NCBI GenBank assembly: GCA_003255025.1
Contig: QANY01003934.1
Span: 1,488,001 to 1,552,000, forward strand
Direction of reading: 5' to 3'
DNA length: 64,000 nt
Source: Datisca glomerata
Taxonomy: Eukaryota; Streptophyta; Magnoliopsida; Cucurbitales; Datiscaceae
A program made the position numbers and the translations under genes. Below are positions 32,641 to 44,353 of this stretch, piece after piece. Under the pieces are notes generated by a model. It ran no database searches. It was given only the letters and a program-made list of their open reading frames with translations, and was not told the origin of the DNA. Positions within the stretch are counted from its first letter, which is position 1. The number at the start of each line of letters is the position of its first letter.

Positions 32641-32935
32641 TGTTAATGTTATTAGATACATTTTATAAGTTTTTTATTACTTATATCTACAATTGTACAA
32701 ATATAAAAAATAAATAATTTTTCAGAAAATATCATAAAATAATAAAATCACATATCATTTTATTTAATTATTCAAAATTATTACAGACTAATTGTGTATT
32801 AGAAATCACATCTCCAAATGATAATTACATATTAACTTTTACATAGAGCAAGCAAAAGCAATTTATCCAAAAAAAACTAAAATCTTGTATAAGTTCACAT
32901 CTAAACAAATCCTACAACCCACTGCTTAAGTTTTA

Positions 32936-33090
32936 TGAATATAGTGCCATTGGCCATAAGAGGAGAGAAGTTGGCAGCCCTCTAGGTACTGAAGGTGGAG
33001 GTACCATAGGAGGTCCACTTGGTGGTTTTTCTTGGTGAGGAGGCGGTGGCGCAGGTAACTGTCCTGGTGATGCTTCAAGAACCGATGTGT
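32936..33090 (-). pseudogene. Proline-rich coding fragment inside CACTA-2
   Basis: One minus-strand frame is open and reads VLEASPGQLPAPPPPHQEK, PSGPPMVPPPSVPRGLP and ends at a stop after LLLWPMALYS. It could be the C-terminus of a captured host gene or of a CACTA accessory protein; I cannot decide. Confidence 0.4.
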
Positions 33091-33948
33091 CGTTGACAGA
33101 AAGACCAAGGGGTAGTTACGCTTATCATATTCGCCAAATGTATATGATATCAAATTCAAAACTAGAATTAATTATGGTTAATAATAGGAAGATCCAACAA
33201 TTCAGTTTGCATATAAAGGGCACTGCTTAATGAAATAGCCACTTTAAATTGGAAATCATCAATGCTTTCTATCTTTTACTTTGATACTTTGTTCTTCAAT
33301 CATTTAATTGGAATAAATGCAATAAATCTAGCATTTTCGTGACATACTCTAGATAATAAAGGATTGGAAGTAAATGTAGCTTCAACCTACTAATTATGAT
33401 TATGAATTAACATTTGGTCCCAAAGTAAGTCTAGATGATTAGTTGGAATTAGAGTTTCAAAGCATATTTACAGATGGGGGAACAAGTGTTATTGAACACT
33501 TCAATCTCCGCCATGACTTCAAGAAAAGCATGGCATGGAACAGTAAGAGTTTAATAACTACATATCTTCTAAATTTGTATTTTTATAGTAAAAGAAATGT
33601 TTGTTTAGTCATGCAAGGGTAGGTTCCTCATAAATTAGTCAACTATTGCTACAGAATGCACATTGCTTTCTATCCCTAAACGCTCAACCATTTGGTCATA
33701 AAAGCAATAAAAATGTACATTTTCCATTAGAGGCTCACATAATTATGGCAAAGGTTTGTTCTGTAAATTTTCAAACTCGGTTTTGATCTGAAATTTTGGA
33801 ATGTGAGATATTTTTAGTTTAGATGCTGTAATTTTAAAGTTCTCATTTCACAATAGATTGACCATAAGATTTTGTGATTCAAAATGTAAAATAGAGCTGA
33901 TTTAAAACCACGATGAGCTATTCACACAATTTTATTTTTGATATTAAG

Positions 33949-34224
33949 TTATTCAAAGAATTCGTCAATGATTATTATGCTACCTTCACCAAAGTTTACC
34001 GCACCACGGAGTGAATTCTCTTGTTCTTGAATTTTTGCAGCCTGGGCCTTTTCCAAAGTTGGAGCAATATGCGATCCTTGGCGAGTTCCAAAACAGTATG
34101 ATTTACGAGTCTCAGTTAATACCTTTTCAGTGCTATAAAAGAAAAGGGAAATGATAAACACTCTCTTCCTCAGATGGACAGAGAGTGTTTCTCCTGCAAA
34201 GTAGATATCACAAGAATTCAACAA
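33949..34224 (-). other. Open frame inside CACTA-2, unassigned
   Basis: The 91-codon minus-strand frame includes KVLTETRKSYCFGTRQGSHI and APTLEKAQAAKIQEQENSLR. The composition (Gln/Glu/Ala-rich helix, regular codon use) looks like a real exon, and the stretch from about 34130 to 33985 could be one. I do not recognise the family. As part of a gene-capturing transposon it may be a host-derived exon. Confidence 0.35.
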
Positions 34225-35952
34225 ACGAAATAAGAATCAACATTTACTAGCAAACGAAAAAAATTCTATCTCATAACATATTAGACAAGTTCCGCTCATT
34301 TGCATTTAACTAGCAAATGATAAACACAAGCTTCATCAAATAAGCAAACAGTGCATATTGGATCAAGAATAACACTATATCTTGTATGCTCCCCTTTAGC
34401 TGCTATGAAGTTTTGCATCGCTTTCCAAATAAACACCTTGATTTTTAATAGGATTTTTAGTTTCCACAATATCTTCCAAAACTGTTCCTGAATACCCGTC
34501 CTAGAAGTTCAAGGATTATGAGCTAGAATTCAGTCTTTTTAAATGGAGTAAATGGTGATAGCTTCTAACAGAAATGAACACCATTTCTGTTGAAAGGCCA
34601 AACAATCCTATTTTCTCTATCCAAACCGGATAAAAATATTGAATGAATATCATTTGCCACCTAGATAGTGATAATCTTATTGTTTTGATCAAAGTAATAA
34701 CAAAAGAAAAGGAATACAAAGACTTAATGAGCAATTAAACTAGCAGGGCTAATACCTTCTTCTTATCAACAAAAATGAGATGTGTAAGCCATGTCACATG
34801 AGAGCCAATTGCACCATTGATTTCGAATCGGACCTATCAACTTCAAGGTGCATACCATATGTAAACAACATCACCAGAGTTCACTACCAACAACTTAACC
34901 TTAATTTTCTAGATAAACAAAACATTTTACTTATAAATATTGTCAAGTACATTTAAACTTAAACGATAACAACAACATATTTTTCAAGTGACCTTCATTA
35001 TTCACTTCTTCAAATCAATATTGCTTACTCTAGCATGGGAGCAACTTCCCTTTTCAAGTCTTGGGGTTCTATTGAGCTTCCCCATAGAGAAAAATAAAAT
35101 ACCATCTAACAAAACACCATAGAGAAAAATAAAATGAAATCTAACCAAGTGCTCATCATTTCAACCATACAGAAAGAAGACACTGACATCATCAATTACA
35201 AGGTCTTATCAACTATTGGTACAAATACAGCAAAACAAATACGAAAAAATAAGATTTTCTCATATAAGAATTCAAATATAGTTAAACAGGATCAAAATAG
35301 TGAATAGTAATACTACTAACCATAAAGGGTCACCAAACCTCAAAGTGGAAGAATTTAATTGCCATATCTTGAATTCCATCCAACTAAAGTTGAAGCAAAG
35401 TACTATAGAACGCTGATAGCTCTAGAAAAGCATACCAAACAAAATAACTAGCTAACATTTCCATAACAAGCCCTTTACAAACTTGACTAAAAATATAAGA
35501 CTAACAAGAACCGACATGGGTCTCCAATGGAGTAGCCATAAACAATAGCAAAGTGAAATTCAGAGCACCCCAAATTACTTTAAGGTTGAAACAAGACGGT
35601 GCTCAGAGAGTAAAACCCAAATAGAAAACAAAGTTTCTACAAATGAACAGTTAGGAGAGCTAATTTTAGAGGAAAAGTAATTATTACTTTTACTGATTTC
35701 ATAGGCTTTACTGTATATCAGGATACGATACTGGTTGTCTCCCAAAATTGTGGCAATGAGTGCTTCAGTTCCCAAATTTGTAGAAAACAATAAAAAGTAG
35801 ATATAGCCAAACAACAACTGTCTTAAGCTAAGTAAACTAAGTTTGCAGGAAATAGTAAAAAGTAACTATAGGCAAACAACAATAACCCAAATTTGTAGAA
35901 ATTTACTTTCAAATCAAAATAAAAACTTGAATAAATCAATAGCATAACTCAC

Positions 35953-36036
35953 TAGATAAATATGTCCTAGAATTTCTTCTCCATATTTATCATATATGCT
36001 CCTCTTCCTGCTATCAGAGAGAACCTCATATGCTAA
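35953..36036 (-). pseudogene. DnaJ (Hsp40) J-domain exon fragment inside CACTA-2
   Basis: The minus strand reads LAYEVLSDSRKRSIYDKYGE EIL after a possible acceptor GATTAG. Type I/II plant DnaJ proteins have EAYEVLSDPQKRAIYDQYGEEGL at the end of helix III and start of helix IV of the J domain. The HPD motif, which would be in the preceding exon, was not found. Later exons (Gly-rich region, C-terminal substrate domains) are absent. J-domain proteins stimulate Hsp70; this piece cannot. Confidence 0.7.
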
Positions 36037-36861
36037 TCAACGGTTATATATACTAGCTTCAACAATCTATAATTAACAATATGCAACCTTATGACAATCA
36101 GGGATAAGTTAAATAATTTAAACAAAAACAAAACATTACACACGGACAAAAAAATGGTCTCAAAGTAAAGAAAAGATATGGTGAATACCAGTTCGCTATG
36201 TCCTTGAAGGAAGTAATACTCAAGCCTCCCAATTTGAGGCGATGAAACAAGCGGGCCATATCTTAAAATAAAACTTCAAAATTACGTGGGTAAGCTCATT
36301 ATGCATCTAAATATATAAAATGGATCCAGAAACTACAATGAAACCCTAATTAACTCAGAAAACACAAAAATCATAAAAATTAGACAAACACATATATGAA
36401 TATGGGATTGAAGTCACCTCGCAAGAAAAAACCCTTATCTCTAGCTCTGATTTGCGAAATCAAAGTAAGAGGGAGCTAGGAGATAGAGCTACGCACAGAG
36501 ATGAGAGAGTAAGGAGGGAGAGAGAAAGAGAGATTGTTGTGAGACATATATGAGAGAGAGATGTGAAAGAGCTGCGAGAGAGAAACTGCAGAGCTGAAAG
36601 AGAGAGACGCGAGAGTGCTTCGTATAGAGAGCTTCATAGACAACTCGCTAGTATAGAGGACTGAACTGTTACTTCAAGATCGAGGAGAGATGTCTGAGAT
36701 ATTGAAGGGAAGTTATTGAAGAGAAAGTCTAGGCGCCAGGTTTTGGAGTTTTTCAATTAGGCGTGCGTCGTGCGCTGTAATTTATTTTGGATTTTCATTG
36801 CATTTTCCTCTAAAAGCGCAATCGTTATATGCTATAAAAACACATAATTGTTGTAGTGATT

Positions 36862-37341
36862 CTTTGAAGTCAAACAATAATTGTTGATTTAGATTCTTAT
36901 CTGTTTGAGTTATATGCCCTTATTCAATTAACAAGTACAATATTTGGCTAATTCATTATGAATTTTTCATTCATGTGCTCAAGTGTTTGAAGTACGACAA
37001 TTATTTTTTCACGTAAGTCCACCAACATCGGAGCAAATTCACTGTGACTCACTTTTGCTAAGTGGTGAACATAAGCGTTTTGCCATTTAGTTAATGTAGC
37101 CATTTCACTTTTTGATAATTTTGATTACATGAGAACAATAGATATTTGAAGATATATTATGTGTATTGGAGAAAACATTATAATATACTCTTGATAACTA
37201 ATCATGTTTGAACAGATATTTGAATATATCGATAATTATTTCTGATTCGCTAGGCTAAACTGATGTTGAAAATGAAAGATAAAAATATCATATTTAAAAT
37301 ATATTATTTGTTGTCAAATTATAGAGGCGTAAATTAGTAGT
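36862..37341. other. AT-rich spacer between CACTA-2 and CACTA-3
   Basis: No gene or repeat is visible. Confidence 0.4.
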
Positions 37342-37799
37342 CAACTACTATCAAATATCTTTGATAGCGTAGTCAAAATGCAATGAAAACCTAGTAATGT
37401 TTCCGGTAAAAAAATTAGATTCAGCTTTAAAACCGTAGCGTTTAAGAACGTTATTAGAGGGCAAGTAAATAGCATTAAAAGACGTTATGAAAACCATATA
37501 AAGCGAAAAACGCTTTAGGATGTTATACTGCAGCGTTTTGAAAAGCGCCATATAATGATATATTATAATAGTCTTCAAACATGTATAACAAGTTTTGTTG
37601 CAATGTTTATAAATCGCTATAATGGGATATACCACAATGTAAAAAAAAAACAATTACTTATAGTGTTTGTTATACCTTCGGTTAAACACGGTCGTATGTT
37701 TCCGCACTTCGCAAGGAGAGACTGCATTTTTAAAAACGCTTTGAAAACGATACGGTGGCATATTTTGGTCACTATTGTAATCTCTAAAGTGTTATGGTG
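37342..37799. mobile_element. CACTA-3: short CACTA-like element (candidate)
   Basis: The 458-bp segment is packed with the same subterminal motifs as CACTA-1 and CACTA-2 (TTTGATAGCGT, ACCGTAGCGTTTAAG, AAAACGCTTTGAAAAC). The ends are diverged: CAACTACTATCA on the left and GTGTTATGGTG on the right, against CACTACAACA/TGTTGTAGTG. Flanks are AGT (37339-37341) and ATT (37800-37802). It looks like a deletion derivative with almost only subterminal arrays left. Open frames across it on both strands are products of the repeats. Confidence 0.6.
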
Positions 37800-38039
37800 A
37801 TTGGAGTATACCCTCCCCTCATCCTATAATTAATGGACATTAATTATCGTTTATTTCAACTTAGATAATTAATATTCTTATATTACATTTTATAATAGAA
37901 ATTATGATTAATTATAATAATATAATACATACTATATAACAAATGATACAAAGTGAATGAAAGAAAAAAAGTACGAAAAATATTTGTTAAAAGAGAAAAA
38001 TAATTTACAATTATAATAAAATGCATTAATTTATATATT

Positions 38040-38157
38040 ATAGACAAATTTCATAGACATTTTTAGATTAATCACGCATATATTAAGAAAATTAAATTAA
38101 TATATGATAATTATATTTATAAAATTTATGTTCACGTGTAACACACGTCTAAACTAG
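38040..38157 (+). mobile_element. Helitron-like 3' terminus
   Basis: The plus strand ends ...TTTATGTTCACGTGTAACAC then ACGTCTAAACTAG, with T following at 38158. CTAG preceded within about 10 bases by a short GC-containing hairpin (CACGTGT/ACACACGT), and insertion before T, is the Helitron 3' pattern. The sequence resembles the hairpin region of the minus-strand Helitron near 60262-60310 (CATAAACACGTGCGAAGCAC). The 5' TC end was not located. Confidence 0.5.
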
Positions 38158-39530
38158 TCATAATAAAAGTATGTCATCAAAAGTTAAAGACGGATAAGGA
38201 GATGAAAAATCAATGAGGAAAATCAGGTTTTTTTGTACTTTTCCCACCCCGAATAATCAAACCACATTAATTAGTAAACATTGACTACTTAAGACAAGTT
38301 TACTATTAGTTCTAATTAATTAAGTAAAGAAATAAATAAATAATGAATTCGAGTCGTCGTCCTAAAATGAGAATATATTTTCACAAATAGAAGGAAATAA
38401 TCGTGAAAATATTTTTAGGTAGCAATTGGTGGAGATGAGAAGGTTTTTCTGTGTTGGCCTGCCTTATTAAATTTCCCCAAGTCTCCCTTCGTGAACTATT
38501 TCAAAAGGAATTAAAAAAAATCCACCTAAAATTATAAACAATTTGGTTATAAGTTTGAGGTCGGAACTAATCCATGAATGTTAAGTACAACGTAATGAAA
38601 CCGTATATATAGATTGAAAGAATATATGTTTTGTCTGATGAAAGAATCTAATATAGTTAACATTTTGTCATAATTTACTTTAAAAAGAATATAATTTTAA
38701 GTTTCTACTACTACTTTAGTTCATAAATTATGATCGAGATTTCAAAATAATCATTAAAAATTTGTAAATTCACTTTAATCTCTGAACTAATGAATATTAT
38801 GATGATAGTCCTTTTATGTGCATGTAAAATACAATTTAATCATGATATCGCTAAACAGGCAAGTTTATTGCTTAGCTGAATATGTGATTAATTAGTATTT
38901 AAGCTTAACATTAATGAACGAGTTATATCCCAATAGTGATAAAAAATAACCAAAAGATTTTATTACACCAAACTCGTCATATTCTCAAATCTCTAAACTT
39001 TGATAGATAATCATTGTATGATACTATATGCCGTGAACGTATGATATAAGAAAGATATCCAGACAGAAAAATAAATATTTCCTCTCTCATTCTCCTTTTC
39101 TCTCTATCTATCAATATATTACAATTACTGATACAATATCATAAAATCTTTTGTAAAAGTTATTTATTAATTCAGGTGATGGTTAATAACAGTTTTTTTA
39201 TTATGGACGTACGACACAAGAAAGAAAGGGAGAAGACATCCTCTCTCTGTCAAATATTACAGTTACATTATCAAAGTTTTTTTGTAAAAATTATATATTA
39301 ATTTAGAAGATGACTAATAACAGTTTGTTTGGACAAAAAGAAAATGGAATTAGAACAAGGTTGTTTGTCCAATGGGACAGGACAGTTGGACGATGTCTGA
39401 AGAGGCGGGGGAAGGGGTAACGGACCTGGTCCGATAACGCGGCAAGAGATACAGAGATTGACGAGAATGCCCTTGAGTAGTTGGAATTTGGAATGGATTG
39501 GGTTCACGGAAAGAACCCCATTGACGTTTC
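38158..39530. other. AT-rich intergenic region upstream of the RING-CH gene
   Basis: No gene is visible. The last 150 bases are richer in G+C and probably contain the proximal promoter of the gene at 39952. Confidence 0.4.
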
Positions 39531-39533
39531 AAC

Positions 39534-39541
39534 TATATATA
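39534..39541 (+). promoter_or_regulatory. TATA box of the RING-CH gene
   Basis: TATATATA lies about 410 bases before the start codon. A transcript would start near 39565-39575. A possible 5' UTR intron follows, donor CAG/GTTTTTG at 39690 and acceptor TTAG at 39926, which is common in plant genes of this type. Confidence 0.6.
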
Positions 39542-39951
39542 GACAGAGAAAGCACATGGTTTCGGCAAATTCAAAGATAGCCAATTGATTAATATTTCGA
39601 GGAAGCTGAATAGCACGTCGAGCTAATCGAAGAATAATCCCTATTCTTTTGCCCAAACCAAACGCAGCTCTTCAACGGCATTTTCCCAGGTTTTTGTTTT
39701 CCTTAATTCGATTGCCTTTTTGCATTTCATTTTCCTCTTTGATGTTGTTTAGAAACCTACCCGATCCACCTCCTTTTCGGCTTATCTCTGGGGTTTCTTC
39801 ATCTTCTCTTATTCCCAATTTGGCTTTAATTGAATAATTTTTTTTTTGGTTTTTTTCCATGTGTCATTTTATAATGATATAATTTTTGGGGATTTTGAGT
39901 TTGTAATTTTGTTCTTGGCGAATTAGGGGTTTCATTGCTGTTTGAGGAGAA

Positions 39952-42584
39952 ATGAGCGATCATTTGGTTCTATATGTGGACCGTCTGACTCGGCCGGTGG
40001 CCATGGAGTCGGAGCCGGAACCAGATGAGACCGTTCCGCTCGTAACGCGGGAAGGTAGTGTTGACCCAGACACTGCGGGTCCATCTTCTTCTTCACCGAC
40101 CGAAGCAGCTGCGGATGATAGGAGGGTAGATGTACAGAATAAGGGTTCGGAAGGAGAGGAGGAGCCGCTGATTCAGGCGGCTGAATGTCGCATTTGTCAG
40201 GATGAAGACAGCATTAAGAATTTGGAGACGCCATGTGCCTGTAGTGGCAGTCTCAAGGTATAAATTCAAATTATTCAATTTTATTTTTATTGTAACTTGC
40301 GTATTGAATAGTTTTTGTCTGCTCAGTTGTGTAATCGTAATAGCTATAAGACTGAAAGTTAAAGATAAATAGACGGCATATACTATATAGTATTTTGAAG
40401 GTCAAGTGTTACCATGAATAGATTAGTTACAAAAGTTTTCAGCTTTAAAGCTTCCATTGTGCTAACAGCAAAAGCGGACTATGTTCAGTTGATATTTGAT
40501 GAAGTCCGATTCATGTTTCTTTTCTCTACTCTGTTTTTTTTGGTGTAATGCCAAGTTTTGTATCATTTATTTGTTATATAATAGTTTTCGTTAGATACTA
40601 ACACCATACTATGTTGCTCAGTATGCTCATAGGAAGTGTGTTCAACATTGGTGCAACGAGAAAGGGGACATAACTTGTGAGATTTGTCATCAGGTATGGG
40701 CACTGATTTATAATTTACTTTGTAGTAGTTTAAGTTGATTCATGTGGCACATCTTTAACTTATTTTTAAGAATAAAGTTATCGATACACGATTGACTACT
40801 CGTAACACTTGCCTTGTAAATGATGTGAGGGGTGAGAGGATAGAAATTTAGGAGGAAACTGAATGAAAATATGGTGCAGTGCTTCTGCTAGATGTGTAAC
40901 ATTTGGGGATGCGCATCGCTATCTTTTATTAATTATTTGTATTTTGTACATACATCCATATGCATATATGGGGACAGAATATATACATGAACTACTAATA
41001 TGGGGGCAGAAAATACAAAATAAGCATGAACTACTAATATTTTCATATAATAAGTGCATTAGCACAGTTGAACTTGCCATTTTGCCATTGAAATAATACT
41101 ACCCCCCCNCACCACCAAAAAAATGAACTAAAAGTTAATTTCTTCACCATCAAGATTAGATTAAGTTCATTTACATGTGTTCTGTATGCATTTATTCAAA
41201 TATAATAAAATGTTTCATGGGAATTCAGCTTCTCGCTAATTTTTGAATATTTAACATATCCTATGGATAATCTAATACTACATTGTTAATTGTATGCAGC
41301 CCTACCAACCCGGCTATACTGCTCCACCTCCACCTCCCCATGCTGAAGAAACTGCTATCGATATTGGGTAAGTTTTTTGTGATAAAAACTTCAGTCTTGT
41401 TGTTGACAATCTTTCTTCTTCTCTTGTAAACAATTTCTTTCTTTTAACTGTAACTTTTATAATTGATCTATAAGATACAAGGGTTTGACTTATATTTGTT
41501 GTGGATCTGTAGGGGAGGATGGACAATTTCCGGCACCCCTTTGGATTTACACGATCCTCGCTTCTTGGCAATTGCAGAAGCTGAACGGCGTTTCTTGGAA
41601 GCTGAGTATGATGAGTATGCTTCGTCAAATGCCAGTGGAGCTGCATTCTGCCGCTCAGCTGCCCTTATTGTAAGTGTTTTAAATTTTGGTTACTAGACAG
41701 GAACGTTTTGCATGTGTAAAATTTAACATTCTTGGCTAACTAGTTCAAATTTTGTATCACGTCTGCATAACTTGAAAGGATCTTAGTCCAACAGCTACTT
41801 AAGTAGGTGCTTAATTTGTGTCAAAATAAGACTTTTCCTTTTCTGAGGGAAGAGGCTGGCTATTGTTGGTGAAGAAACCAAGAGTTTTTGGTTGAATTTC
41901 ATTCTGGGTGTTGTTTTGAAGTATAGAATAGTGTACATGATTATATGGCTTACAATTCTGTTTCCTGATATTTTGCATCAAGAAAACGTTGCGCTAATGA
42001 TATAATTGTTGCATTGCAGTTAATGGCTCTCCTCCTTTTGCGGCATGCACTGTCAGTCTCAGATCCTGATGCAGATGATGACGCGTCTGCTTTTTTCTCT
42101 GTAAGCAGACATTGAACTTGCTTTTTTCCCTCCTTTTCTTTGTAATATTAGAAATTGACAATAATATGATGCTCGTATCCTACAAGAATCATCATGTGCT
42201 TAAACCAAGCTGAATTTTGGGATGATTTCTGCAGATTTTCTTGCTTCGAGCTGCGGGATTTCTCTTGCCCTGCTACATAATGGCTTGGGCCATCAGTATT
42301 TTGCAGCGCCGACGACAAAGACAGGTAAATATAAACTTTGTTTCTTATCATTTAAACACCAGTCCAAGCTGGAAAAGGAGGATTCCTCTATTCTCACCTT
42401 ATGATAATTTACTAGAAAGTTGATTGATTCCTTGTCATAATTTACTGTATGTTTTGTGAAACAGGAGGCAGCAGCATTAGCTGCAACACAAGTTGCTTTT
42501 GTGCTCCAATCTGGACAACATAGGGGGCTGCAATTTGCTATAGCGTCAGGACCTCCAGCGACTTCTACTCCTGAGCCTGTTTAA
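39952..42584 (+). CDS. RING-CH (RINGv) E3 ubiquitin ligase with DUF3675 and two membrane segments
   Basis: Seven coding exons with GT-AG introns: 39952-40257, 40622-40693, 41300-41367, 41513-41669, 42020-42100, 42235-42324, 42465-42584; 894 nt, 297 aa. Frame is kept across every junction (one split Gly codon between exons 3 and 4). Residues 1-75 are an acidic, Ser/Glu-rich N-terminus. Residues 79-124 form a C4HC3 RING-CH finger with ligands C79, C82, C95, C97, H105, C108, C121, C124, and W112 is the usual Trp. Then comes PYQPGYTAPPPPP and GGGWTISGTPLDLHDPR, AEAERRFLEAEYDEYASSNA, the plant DUF3675 signature. Hydrophobic segments near 190-212 and 226-252 should span a membrane, giving a MARCH-like layout, followed by a Gln/Ala-rich tail. 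Known relatives ubiquitinate membrane proteins or sterol enzymes at the ER or vesicles; the substrate here is unknown. The start is the first ATG in frame after an upstream stop. Confidence 0.95.
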
Positions 42585-42660
42585 TCTATTTAGGCACACT
42601 AAAAGATTGGTATAGATTGTTGTGCCATTCGGAGGTGGGGTCTAGAGAAAATTGGTGAAA

Positions 42661-42666
42661 AATAAA
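42661..42666 (+). terminator. Poly(A) signal candidate of the RING-CH gene
   Basis: AATAAA lies 77 bases after the stop codon; a second AATAAA is at 42950-42955. Either could direct cleavage; I cannot tell which is used. Confidence 0.5.
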
Positions 42667-42959
42667 TGAACAAAGTTGCTTTACAGAAAAGATTTAAACT
42701 GCAGAAATCGGGATATCTTACATTCATTGGCGTGCCATTTGCAATGGATGAAAGTTTCGAGATTCCTGCAGCTTACCTTCGTCGAACTAGCTGAGTTTTA
42801 ATTTGTCGTATCTGAATGGTGTTTGTGTAAGTAATGTACCTCGACTACTATTTTTTTTTTCGAGTACGATTCTAGATTTGATAATATGATTTATTTTTAA
42901 ATTTTCTCTTTGGCAACACATCTTTAATGAACTGTTAGATTGGAACATGAATAAATGAT

Positions 42960-44260
42960 TTGAAGAAAGTTGGCTCGATCAATTAGCTTTGTAATGGCAA
43001 ATCGGTCTAAATATCAGACAGAGTCCAGGATAGAGCAAGAAACCCACGGTTGTATCTGATACAAAATCCACCCAATATCGTCTGTGACTAGGTCGGGGAG
43101 AATGAAAGTCACCATGGACTCAAGATCAAGTGGAACTAAACCTGCACAACTGGTAGGACACAATCCTTCCCAAACCGAAGGAAAACCCTGCAAGAAACAC
43201 GAAACCAACTAACCGAAAAGGGCAGAAGAAGCTAAGGAGAGGGAGGGAGGCAAGTAGCTGAAAGAAAAGGGAGACGAGGGGATAGGGAAAAAAAAGGAAG
43301 GAACAGAGAAGTGAGAGGGTGAAAGAAGAGGGAGATGAGGGGATAGGGAAAAAAGAAAAGAAAAGGAAGGAACAGAGAAGTGAGAGGGATAAAGGGAAAA
43401 GAGAACTAATGGAGAGGGAAGATGAGCAAAGGGAGAGGAGAGGGAAGATGAGGGAAGGGAGGCGATGATTTAAGAGATCTATGAAACTTTATTTCTTTTC
43501 TTGTCACGCACGTCCATAATCGATCCCCTTCTATTTATTCTCAGAATGAAATAAATTTGAAGAGATGAGAATATAAACTAGAAATTAGAAAGAATACGCG
43601 GTTCAGTTTGATATCTTATCACATGAAAAAATAAAAAAATCGGTCTCTTCTGGATGAGCCAGGATTGTACATCTACCTAGACGGTCAGTTTGCATCGGTC
43701 CGGATTAGTTTTAGTTAGCTTTTCATTTTAAAACCAAAACTTAAGAAAAAACAAATACAAGTTTAATCATACTCGAACCAAATTAACATCCAAGTTCTTT
43801 AATATATTCAGAAACAACATAAAACTTATTCAAATCCGACGAACAAACTAAACATATACAATCTGGTTTTTTGGATGATCGAACCATAAACCGGCCAAAC
43901 TGATCCTGGGTGGCTTTTTTCAACACCAGTGGAAACCAAAGAGCAAAAGTAAAGCAGGTCTTTGATTTGGCTCAAGAAACTATAAAGCTAAACTCAGTCT
44001 AAGCAGGACTAATGTCTAAAGTCAAGCAAGAATCTACAAGTCTTTAATGCTGAGGAAATTTTGCTTGTGCAATTCATTGCAAAATCAGGTAATATAGCCG
44101 AACCGACAAAGAGAAGAACAGACAAGATTTTGGATTTTGCCTCTTCAAGTGAACAAATAAAAAGGATACAAAACTTTTTCTATCACTTAATTCTCTCAAT
44201 CCCTTTATTGACCCTTCTCAGTTTCTTCAATAACTCCCTCAATTACTGCTTGTGATTTAG
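42960..44260. other. Intergenic region between the RING-CH gene and the CLE gene
   Basis: Apart from the purine tract at 43220-43470 there is no recognisable gene or transposon domain. 43900-44260 should hold the promoter of the CLE gene. Confidence 0.4.
43220..43470. repeat. Purine-rich tract with a tandem duplication
   Basis: Almost only A and G on the plus strand for 250 bases. A unit starting GAAAGAAAAGGGAGACGAGG and ending GAACAGAGAAGTGAGAGGG at about 43260-43319 is repeated at 43320-43388 with a small AAGAA expansion. Two shorter GGGAGAGGGAAGATGAG copies follow at 43410-43455. Long purine tracts can form triplex DNA; no function is shown. Confidence 0.85.
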
Positions 44261-44261
44261 C

Positions 44262-44268
44262 TATAAAA
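44262..44268 (+). promoter_or_regulatory. TATA box of the CLE gene
   Basis: TATAAAA lies 92 bases before the ATG at 44354, giving a 5' UTR of about 60 bases. Confidence 0.65.
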
Positions 44269-44353
44269 TCTCACCACATGCTTCCCACTTCAGTTAACTC
44301 TTCTTCAAATCCAATTCATAGCCTGCTTATTTCTCTCTCAAGTATTCTGTCCA

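Larger units (their letters stand above)
32273..36858. mobile_element. CACTA-2: CACTA transposon with perfect target duplication and captured exons
   Basis: Left end CACTAGAACAAA (32273) and right end TTGTTGTAGTG (ending 36858) form the terminal inverted repeat; ATT is found on both sides (32270-32272 and 36859-36861), a perfect 3-bp duplication. Subterminal arrays of AACGCTATC / GATAGCGTT and the related TAGGTCTTTCATAGC unit fill the first 360 bases. The right end keeps GCAATCGTTATATGCTATAAA. At 4586 bp with no Tnp2 gene it is non-autonomous. On the minus strand it contains a DnaJ exon piece, a proline-rich piece, and a GA/CT-rich leader (36440-36760) like a plant 5' untranslated region ending in a possible donor GAG/GTGACT near 36418. 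This is the make-up of a Pack-CACTA gene-capturing element. Confidence 0.85.

Noticed and set aside
37351..37800. Open frames of 100 and 81 codons on opposite strands
   Set aside because: They lie inside the CACTA-like subterminal motif array and have no protein similarity that I can see.
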